Source of the DNA: Gemmatimonadota bacterium
GTDB lineage: Bacteria > Latescibacterota > UBA2968 > UBA8231
DNA length: 37,590 bases
Direction: 5' to 3'
Assembly (NCBI GenBank): GCA_009841115.1
Contig: VXML01000067.1
Location: 101,761 to 139,350, forward strand
Positions within the stretch are counted from its first letter, which is position 1; every line of letters starts with the position of its first letter. The translations under genes were made by a program, and so were the position numbers. The notes under the pieces were generated by a model that saw nothing but the letters and a program-made list of their open reading frames with translations, had not been told where the DNA came from and did not search any database. This document shows positions 32,454-37,590 of this stretch, in pieces.

Positions 32454-32520
32454 GCTCGGATTGGTCCGGGCGACCCTCCGGATTGGATACCATATTGTAA
32501 AGTTGCATCGACGGCGCATC
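32446..32520 (-). pseudogene. Possible remnant of a sulfatase C-terminus
   Basis: On the minus strand, just past the stop of the barrel gene, a frame reads DAPSMQLYNMVSNPEGRPDQ. This resembles the LYNMVxDPxER segment near the C-terminus of many arylsulfatases. The match is about 20 residues; the frame then runs antisense into the SGNH gene and no sulfatase core exists on either side. It could be a deletion scar or chance. Low confidence. Confidence 0.2.
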
Positions 32521-32532
32521 CGCTGATCGACC

Positions 32533-34158
32533 TCAAAACGCCCGGCTGAAGCGCAGGGACACATCGAGGTCGCGCCTCTGGTTGGAGACAGGGCGGGCAA
32601 TGTAGAGGCGGAAATAATCCCTGTGCAGCCCTAGGCCTCCGCTAACTTGTAGATCGAGGTCGGCCTCATCTGCTAGCCAAGCCGAACCAGCATCGGCGAA
32701 AAAGCCCACATTTACCCGCTCCCCTTGCATCCAGTGCTCGGCGTTGAACAGCGCCATTCTATCGCCACTGAACTCCTTGAAACTATAGCCGCGCAATGAA
32801 GAAAAACCACCTAAGTTAAAGTGGTACTGCCGCGGTACTGATCCGGTGGCTCGTCCTAGACGCAGACGCAGATCAAGGCGGCTTCCTTGGCTCACGGGCT
32901 GGTAGCGCCGCACATCGAGGATATAGCGCGCAAACTCTCGGTCCCCGCCCCAAGTTTCTCCGGCCCGCTCGCCAAAGCCATTGACAAACCAGCCGCGCCG
33001 AGGGCTGTGGCGGCTATCGCGGCTGTCCCAGCGCAGTTCGGCCCGCAGGCTTTTGTAGCGCTCCTCGTCAATGGCTGGATTGGGGCGGAAGCGGTTCCGG
33101 CTTAGGCGGCCCAACAAGGCCCACTGGACGCTGTTTTCTAGGGAAGCGAAATCGTCTTGAGTATAGCGGACGGTCAAGCTCAGGTCGGTGCCCAAGCCCT
33201 GCACCGCATATGCGCTGAAACCCGTGCGGCGATAGTAATCGCGGAAATCGCGCCGGAACAGCACGGCATCCAGCGAATTTTCCTCGGTCGATAATAGCCA
33301 GTGATCTTGGGTATCGGTCAGATCGTGTAACTCAGCACCTAAACGCGCCGCGTACGGCCCCCTGTTGCGCTCCACCGCCAGCCACTCGGCTCCCAACTGG
33401 TAATGCCAGTAGTCGCTGCCCAAGCCCCGACCCAGTTCGCCGTATTGCACCAGCCGGGAAAAGTCGTTGAAAGGAATCTGGGGACGCCAGCCCAAATAGA
33501 GGCCGTCAACTTTGTTGTACTGGGCGACCAAACCCTCTGGCTGCCATTCCAGCAATTCCCTGTGGCCTCTGTCCCACTGGCCCTGCCAACTGGCGAAATG
33601 GCTAGTCTCTAAGTCGTGGGGCTCCTGCCAGCCGGCGAAACCGCCGGTCTCTAAGTCGCGGGGATATTGCAGAGCCCGGGTGATCAAGCGCTCTAAGTGC
33701 CCCTCGAAACGCACCAAGATTAAGTCCGCGTCGCTGAGGACGACGAGGTGCATTTGATCTACTGTCTGACCACGGATGCGGTAGAGCAGCCAGGCCACTT
33801 CACGTCCTTCGCGTACTTTGATGGCTACTTCCCAGTTTTTGCGCGTCAACAATTCTTGGATCCGGGGCGGTACCCCTAAATCCTGCCGGGAAGGAGTGTG
33901 GCGGGCTGTGTACACGCCCACTTTGACCGCGTGGATTTCGCTCAGCATACCGCGCACTCTCCAACTCGGTGGCACGAAAAAAGTGACCAAGCGAGCAAAA
34001 CCCACACTCATGGGGCCAAAACTCATTTCAATTTGCCGCTCGTATTGGATATCGGGTAGTTCGCGCTCTATTTCTCGGCGTAGCTGGCCCAAGTCCGCAG
34101 CGCGGAAGCAACCGGTCAGACCCAGCACAATGATCGCACACAGGGTCAATTTGGTCAT
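32533..34158 (-). CDS. Predicted lipoprotein: DUF4252 domain fused to Omp85/D15-type outer-membrane barrel
   Basis: This 541-residue protein has a lipoprotein signal with lipobox LTGC (Cys17). Residues ~30-170 match DUF4252 (MLSEIHAVKVGVYTA; WLLYRIRGQTVDQMHLVVLS). The C-terminal ~350 residues look like a surface-antigen D15/Omp85 16-strand barrel: alternating residues, WDSRDSRHSPRRGWF, the LGGFSSLRGYSFKEFSGD motif and a terminal aromatic (RFSRAF). The linker carries two near-identical 14-residue repeats (DLETGGFAGWQ / DLETSHFASWQ). No POTRA domains are evident. It is the last gene of the sigma/anti-sigma/DUF4252 operon, 2 nt after the previous stop. Role: inferred envelope or outer-membrane function controlled by the ECF sigma factor. 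Confidence 0.83.
   Translation of the reverse strand: MTKLTLCAIIVLGLTGCFRAADLGQLRREIERELPDIQYERQIEMSFGPMSVGFARLVTFFVPPSWRVRGMLSEIHAVKVGVYTARHTPSRQDLGVPPRIQELLTRKNWEVAIKVREGREVAWLLYRIRGQTVDQMHLVVLSDADLILVRFEGHLERLITRALQYPRDLETGGFAGWQEPHDLETSHFASWQGQWDRGHRELLEWQPEGLVAQYNKVDGLYLGWRPQIPFNDFSRLVQYGELGRGLGSDYWHYQLGAEWLAVERNRGPYAARLGAELHDLTDTQDHWLLSTEENSLDAVLFRRDFRDYYRRTGFSAYAVQGLGTDLSLTVRYTQDDFASLENSVQWALLGRLSRNRFRPNPAIDEERYKSLRAELRWDSRDSRHSPRRGWFVNGFGERAGETWGGDREFARYILDVRRYQPVSQGSRLDLRLRLGRATGSVPRQYHFNLGGFSSLRGYSFKEFSGDRMALFNAEHWMQGERVNVGFFADAGSAWLADEADLDLQVSGGLGLHRDYFRLYIARPVSNQRRDLDVSLRFSRAF
33583..33666. repeat. Two 42-bp tandem repeats inside the barrel gene
   Basis: Units 33583-33624 and 33625-33666 match at 33 of 42 positions. 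Being 42 bp long they keep frame and add a 14-residue repeat to the linker between the DUF4252 domain and the barrel. This suggests a recent in-frame duplication that lengthens the linker. Confidence 0.75.
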
Positions 34159-34160
34159 AG

Positions 34161-34742
34161 CTAGTCTTTCGACGGTGCTTTAGGAGTAGCCGCCCCAAAG
34201 TCGATGCTGTCCAAAGGCGCTATGTCGAACTTACGGCCAATGCGCCCCACTTGGGCTAGGTCGAGAGAGCCGACGATATTGATGAAGACAAATTCGTGGG
34301 GATCGCCAGCCAAGACCAAAAGCCCGACAATGGTCTCATCCTCGGTGCGCACGTAGAACTGCATCCGTTCGTCGCGTTTGCGCACCTGCACCACTCGCTC
34401 CCAGTCGGGCAAGGTGAGGGCTTTGAGCCGTTCGGCGATGCGCTCGTAATCGTACGACGTGTCTTGACCCTCCTCCTTGTGGTAAGCTTGGAAGCGGATG
34501 AGGTACAGGGCCTCCAGCATATCGGCTAGTTCTGGATCTTCAAAGCGGGTAGCCGCAGCCACCAGGTCGAGGAGTGAGTTTTTCAGGTAGATCTCGACAG
34601 TGGTTTCCGGCTCGGGGCCATCGAATAAGTCCAAGGAGGAGAAATCGATGTACCCGGGTTGCTTTTCTAGCGGCGGGGAGGCCCACGCGCTAGTGGGACT
34701 GACGGCGACGGCAAAGAGAAGCAGAGTGTATAAAAAGAACAT
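34161..34742 (-). CDS. Secreted DUF4252 protein
   Basis: The 193-residue protein has a Sec signal peptide (MFFLYTLLLFAVAVSPTSAWA) followed by a DUF4252 domain (EIYLKNSLLDLVAAATRFED; RIAERLKALTLPDWERVVQV; EFVFINIVGSLDLAQVGRIG). DUF4252 proteins of unknown function often accompany ECF sigma/anti-sigma pairs in Bacteroidota and relatives. The ATG at 34742 is preferred: AGGAG lies 7 nt upstream, whereas the GTG at 34757 overlaps the anti-sigma stop without a Shine-Dalgarno. It is probably exported to the periplasm and may interact with the DUF4252 domain of the following barrel protein. Confidence 0.83.
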   Translation of the reverse strand: MFFLYTLLLFAVAVSPTSAWASPPLEKQPGYIDFSSLDLFDGPEPETTVEIYLKNSLLDLVAAATRFEDPELADMLEALYLIRFQAYHKEEGQDTSYDYERIAERLKALTLPDWERVVQVRKRDERMQFYVRTEDETIVGLLVLAGDPHEFVFINIVGSLDLAQVGRIGRKFDIAPLDSIDFGAATPKAPSKD

Positions 34743-34753
34743 GGCAAGACTCC

Positions 34754-35275
34754 TCACATGGTTTGGACGGGTAGGACAGTGTCTAGGTTGAGACGCAACG
34801 GCTGGATTAGGTGCGGCTGAATCACGTCGTCGCGTACTGTGGTGCCCATGCGGCTGTTCAGGTCACTTAGATAGGCTAAGGTCCACTCTACTTGGCGGCG
34901 AGCTTGGGCAACTTCTTTGGGACTAAAGGCCGGTGGAACAGGCTCTGGGTCGAATAGGTGATAGCCGGCGATTAAGACCAGAACGGCTGCGGCTGCAAGG
35001 GGTGCATACCACCTCTTAGCGGCGGTGCGCCAGCGGTTTTGCCGCGTCTGGTGGATGCGGTCCTGGAGAGCTTCGGAGACCGCGTCGGGGCAAGTGAGCG
35101 AGGGCAGGGTGCGTAGCGCGCCGACCAATCGACGGGCGTCTTCCAGTTCAGCGGCACAGGCCGCGCAAGTCGCTGCATGGGTTTCGAGTCGGCCCTGCTC
35201 AACAGGCGTCAACTCGCCGTCGATATAGGCTTCGATTCGCTCTTGGGTCCAGGAGCAAGGGGAAGTTGAAGGCAT
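34754..35275 (-). CDS. Zinc-finger (HC2-type) transmembrane anti-sigma factor
   Basis: The 173-residue protein carries an N-terminal anti-sigma zinc finger (AYIDGELTPVEQGRLETHAATCAAC, given in parts: AYIDGELTP, then HxxxCxxC with H33, C37, C40). A single transmembrane helix spans about residues 90-107 (PLAAAAVLVLIAGYHLF), and a C-terminal periplasmic tail of about 65 residues follows. It should bind and inhibit the cognate ECF sigma factor at the membrane until an envelope signal releases it. The ATG lies 3 nt after the sigma stop, the usual arrangement of a coupled pair. The exposed tail is the likely sensor part; no protease site can be read. Confidence 0.9.
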   Translation of the reverse strand: MPSTSPCSWTQERIEAYIDGELTPVEQGRLETHAATCAACAAELEDARRLVGALRTLPSLTCPDAVSEALQDRIHQTRQNRWRTAAKRWYAPLAAAAVLVLIAGYHLFDPEPVPPAFSPKEVAQARRQVEWTLAYLSDLNSRMGTTVRDDVIQPHLIQPLRLNLDTVLPVQTM

Positions 35276-35278
35276 GGT

Positions 35279-35761
35279 CTATTCCTGTAAAAGGGCGCGC
35301 AGGCGTCTCCGTCCGCGGTGCAGATATACTTTGACCGTATTGAGAGGCAACTCCAAGCTCTGGCTGATCTCGCGGTAGGAAAAGTCTTGGATTTCCCGCA
35401 TGATGACGATTTCCCGCAGGGGGCTTTCTAGCCGGGTAAGGGCCGCCTCCAACTGCCTACGCAGGTCCACATCGTCCGCCTTGACAGCCGGAGTGCGCTG
35501 TAGGATAGGCTCGGGGTCTTGGGTACTGACTACCGAGCGATAGCGATGCCGCTGGCGCAAGGCATCCAAGCAGGCATTGCGCGCCACCCGGGTCAACCAA
35601 GCCGCCACACCTTCTTCGTCCATGCGGAGGCCGTGGTGCCACAGGCGGAATAGAACTTCCTGGGTAATATCCTCGGCGTCCTCGCGGTTGCCCATATAGT
35701 AGAAGGCGAATGTGTAAATGCGGTCCCGGTGCTCTTGACAGAGCCGGCGGAAACGTCCCAT
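35279..35761 (-). CDS. ECF-type RNA polymerase sigma factor
   Basis: The 160-residue protein contains sigma region 2 (about residues 8-75; YYMGNREDAEDITQEVLFRL) and region 4 (about 103-157; LPLNTVKVYLHRGRRRLRAL) with no sigma 3 domain, defining an extracytoplasmic-function sigma factor. It directs RNA polymerase to AAC/CGT-type promoters; one such sequence lies directly upstream, suggesting autoregulation. Start ATG 35761 fits the family; the GGAAAA site is weak. It is followed at 3 nt by its anti-sigma gene and then two DUF4252-bearing genes. The oxidoreductase gene lies 53 bp upstream on the same strand. Confidence 0.94.
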   Translation of the reverse strand: MGRFRRLCQEHRDRIYTFAFYYMGNREDAEDITQEVLFRLWHHGLRMDEEGVAAWLTRVARNACLDALRQRHRYRSVVSTQDPEPILQRTPAVKADDVDLRRQLEAALTRLESPLREIVIMREIQDFSYREISQSLELPLNTVKVYLHRGRRRLRALLQE

Positions 35762-35790
35762 AGCGGCTTTTCCATTGTCTTTCGCCTATA

Positions 35791-35819
35791 CTAACGATTG
35801 GCTGCGGAAAAAAGTTACA
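35791..35819 (-). promoter_or_regulatory. Putative ECF-type promoter for the sigma operon
   Basis: Read on the minus strand, TGTAAC (35819-35814) and CGTTAG (35796-35791) are separated by 17 bp, close to the AAC / CGT pattern of many ECF promoters, with a T-tract just after the -35 element. The start site would fall about 20-25 nt before the sigma ATG. The -35 box overlaps the stop codon of the upstream oxidoreductase gene. This is a pattern match only. Confidence 0.5.
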
Positions 35820-37110
35820 AGAGCCGCCCCTCTTTTTGCAGAATATCCCCGGCAATCGCGTAGGTCGTTCCGTGCATGGCAATGACGACGAGTCCGATTC
35901 CTGCCGCGAGATAGCCGCCGAGGTACAAGTTGGGGACGTCAATCGACTCGTAGTTGTGGGCGTGGGTTTGTACTTGATCGAGTTGGAAGCGGTAGTTGTC
36001 GCGCGTGGGCGCGAGGGTCAGTGGCGCAAAGCCCTGTAAGACCGAATAGTCGGCCGTGCCGCCGATTTCCTTGATCACGTGATCGACTTCTACCACTTGG
36101 TTTCCTTCGGACGTTTTTAGTCCAACTCGTCCGTCCCCGGCGATCTGCGTCACGTGAGTGTGGTACAAGGTTTGGAGCCGGGGCGAGCGGCTTTCGAGGA
36201 TTTCGGCGATGCGATGGTAATAGGGCAGCCCGTGGCGGCTGTCGTTGATGAGCTGCCAATGGACTGCTGGCCCTTGGCGCATGGCGTAGTACACTTGCTT
36301 GCCGGCGTCGTGCAATTCGGTCGCGGCCCAATCGCCCGAGCGCCCGCCGCCGACGACGAGCACTCGCTCGCCGGGGAAGTCTTCGGGCTTGTCGTAGTGA
36401 GCCGTGACAAAAGGCCAATCCTCGCCTTCCACGCCGAGGGAGCGCAACTGAGCGCGCTGGCCAGTTGCGAGGACCAAGTACTTACAGGTGTAGCGCTGCT
36501 CGACGCCCGTTTGTAAGTGGCGACTGGTGAGCTGAAAACCCCTTTCGTGCGGCTCGATTCGCTCGACCTCCTCAGAGGTGCGAATGCGCTCTGACACCTC
36601 AAAGCGCTCGGGCACGCGGTGATAGTACTCGATCAGATCGGTCTTGAGGATCAGGGCGTTGACATCTAAGGAACACCTGATTTCTGCGGCGTGCTGCGCC
36701 AGCGGATAAAAAGCAAATTCCATCCACTGACCCGGCGACAAGGTCAGCAGGTTGTGCGGCGCGCGGTTCCACAACCCGCCGACCGGCTCGCGGCTGATGA
36801 GCAGCGCGTCCAGCGGCTCGCCGCGCCGAAAGTCCATGGCGACTTGGTCCAGTTCCTCAAAGAGCTGGCGCGGGTGGTGCAAGGTACGGAACAGATCGAC
36901 GGGCCTGATGCCGCTCTGCACGAAATACTGCATATCCAGCCCCAACAGCGTGCGGTCGAATTGCTGTAAGTATCTGGCTAGGGGCGCGTAGCGCGTGGCA
37001 AACATGCGACTGTTGCGGAAGAAAGGATGCCAGCCGCCCAAAACCACGGCCAACGGCAGGCCCGCCGGCCCACCGCCGACGATGATAACGGTGTGGTGTT
37101 CTGGGTTCAT
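35815..37110 (-). CDS. OSGIN/FMO-like FAD-dependent oxidoreductase
   Basis: The 431-residue protein has an N-terminal FAD-binding dinucleotide fold (VIIVGGGPAGLPLAVVL) and a second NAD(P)H-binding glycine motif (VLVVGGGRSGDWAA) in the middle, the two-fold layout of flavin monooxygenases. LGGWHPFF, PVDLF and the ATGQ-type loop (LVLATGQRA) recall the OSGIN (oxidative-stress growth inhibitor) group rather than classical FMOs. It is likely cytoplasmic and acts on an unknown substrate. No Shine-Dalgarno is obvious before ATG 37110. It lies upstream of the sigma operon and may or may not be co-transcribed, since an ECF promoter candidate overlaps its stop. Confidence 0.82.
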   Translation of the reverse strand: MNPEHHTVIIVGGGPAGLPLAVVLGGWHPFFRNSRMFATRYAPLARYLQQFDRTLLGLDMQYFVQSGIRPVDLFRTLHHPRQLFEELDQVAMDFRRGEPLDALLISREPVGGLWNRAPHNLLTLSPGQWMEFAFYPLAQHAAEIRCSLDVNALILKTDLIEYYHRVPERFEVSERIRTSEEVERIEPHERGFQLTSRHLQTGVEQRYTCKYLVLATGQRAQLRSLGVEGEDWPFVTAHYDKPEDFPGERVLVVGGGRSGDWAATELHDAGKQVYYAMRQGPAVHWQLINDSRHGLPYYHRIAEILESRSPRLQTLYHTHVTQIAGDGRVGLKTSEGNQVVEVDHVIKEIGGTADYSVLQGFAPLTLAPTRDNYRFQLDQVQTHAHNYESIDVPNLYLGGYLAAGIGLVVIAMHGTTYAIAGDILQKEGRLL

Positions 37111-37288
37111 TGTTACCCGACGATGATACTTTCTGGGAGGAAGCTAGCGAGGAAACTCTGAAACAGATTTGAGACAATAAAGAGGACGACGTGTATGCCC
37201 GATTACTCGACGAATGATGTTGTGCTTGTTCGATATTCCTTTTCTGAATTTACCCGTGTGCGCGGGAATGACGGCAGACGTAGCGGGC

Positions 37289-37590
37289 CTACTCGTCGTC
37301 GTCCAACAGGTGTCTGAAGGCTTTGAGGCTGGGCACTTGGATGGCCGCCCGATGCAACTGCTTGAGGCGCTGCACATCGTCAATAGCCTCAATGCGGCGG
37401 GCCAATAGGTGCATGTCCTCCGGCTGAAAGCGCAGAGCCAACGCCTCTTGGATGCTTTCTTGGATGCCTTGCTCAATGCCTTGCTCAATGCCTTGCTCAA
37501 TGCCTTGCTCAATGCCTTGCTCAATGCCTTGCTCAATGCCTTGCTCAATGCCTTGCTCAATGCCTTGCTCAATGCCTTGCTCAATGCCTT
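37289..37590 (-). CDS. C-terminal part of Rpn/YhgA-like (PD-(D/E)XK transposase-type) protein
   Basis: About 99 codons of a minus-strand gene are visible before it leaves the window; the stop is at 37289-37291. In this frame the tandem repeat encodes GIEQ units, then ESIQEALALRF, a short helical tail (DMHLLARRIEAIDDVQRLK) and the end AFRHLLDDDE. Poly-GIEQ/GxxQ tails followed by such a helix occur at the C-terminus of Rpn-type recombination-promoting nucleases/putative transposases in cyanobacteria, Poribacteria and others. The nuclease core lies outside, so the family call rests on the tail. A competing frame of the same DNA (KALS repeats) is a shadow. Confidence 0.6.
   Translation of the reverse strand, partial: GIEQGIEQGIEQGIEQGIEQGIEQGIEQGIEQGIEQGIEQGIQESIQEALALRFQPEDMHLLARRIEAIDDVQRLKQLHRAAIQVPSLKAFRHLLDDDE
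37465..37590. repeat. 12-bp tandem repeat, 10.5 copies, reaching the window edge
   Basis: TGCCTTGCTCAA is repeated without a single mismatch from 37465 to the end of the window (ten full copies plus six bases). It codes for GIEQ on the minus strand. Being a multiple of three, changes in copy number keep frame. The true length is unknown because the array runs out of the window. Confidence 0.95.

Noticed and set aside
37255..37285. CCCG...CGGG hairpin after the Rpn-type gene
   Set aside because: Short stem without a U-tract on the minus strand; not convincing as a terminator.
37144..37584. Minus-strand frame with KALS repeats
   Set aside because: Out-of-frame reading of the 12-bp repeat; the GIEQ frame ends in a plausible helical tail typical of Rpn-type proteins.

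Overview
The window looks like a chromosomal segment of a GC-rich, uncultured Gram-negative bacterium. An outer-membrane beta-barrel gene, lipoprotein signals and an ECF sigma/anti-sigma pair indicate a two-membrane cell. The mix of PhyH-type dioxygenases, xylose-isomerase-like epimerases, an enolase-superfamily enzyme, DUF4252 proteins and a GIEQ-repeat Rpn-type protein is what I would expect from Latescibacterota, Poribacteria or a related FCB-group lineage. That placement is inference; there is no rRNA or tRNA here to settle it.

Layout. 1-2.5 kb: the edge of a possible M32 carboxypeptidase gene (minus), an enolase-superfamily gene, and a convergent sugar-phosphate isomerase-like gene. 2.5-5.2 kb: a repeat-rich spacer of TTAGTGG-type heptamers running straight into the start codon of an alpha-glucan phosphorylase (glgP). 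5.2-10.1 kb, minus strand: two PhyH-family oxygenases, a LysR regulator, serS and folD, packed like one transcription unit. 10.5-17.8 kb, plus strand: a nine-gene Mrp/Mnh-type cation/proton antiporter operon, order E-F-G-(A-tail+B fusion)-C-D-D2-small membrane protein-D3, mostly with overlapping stop/start codons. 17.9-20.8 kb: a LacI regulator, gluconate kinase (gntK), and a histidine-kinase-like protein whose phospho-acceptor His is replaced. 21.1-25.8 kb: hflX, an RsmJ-like methyltransferase, another isomerase-like protein and an orphan family-5 solute-binding protein.

25.8-28.3 kb holds two divergent citrate-synthase-family genes. One carries an N-terminal MerR-like DNA-binding domain. 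The short spacer has a near-perfect sigma-70 promoter overlapped by two palindromes, which suggests a regulator built from an enzyme. 28.3-32.5 kb contains a metallophosphoesterase, a secreted NTF2-like protein, a diaminopropionate-ammonia-lyase-like PLP enzyme and an SGNH hydrolase; part of this stretch is visibly more AT-rich.

32.5-35.8 kb (minus) is a compact envelope system: ECF sigma factor, zinc-finger membrane anti-sigma factor, a secreted DUF4252 protein, and a predicted lipoprotein that fuses a DUF4252 domain to an Omp85/D15-type beta-barrel, preceded by an ECF-like promoter. Upstream is an OSGIN/FMO-like flavoprotein gene. The right edge is the 3' end of an Rpn-type protein gene with a 12-bp tandem repeat that continues out of the window. 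The two strongest candidates for something not well described are the sigma/anti-sigma/DUF4252/DUF4252-barrel operon and the divergent citrate synthase pair with its operator-like spacer. No CRISPR array, insertion sequence, rRNA or tRNA was recognised.
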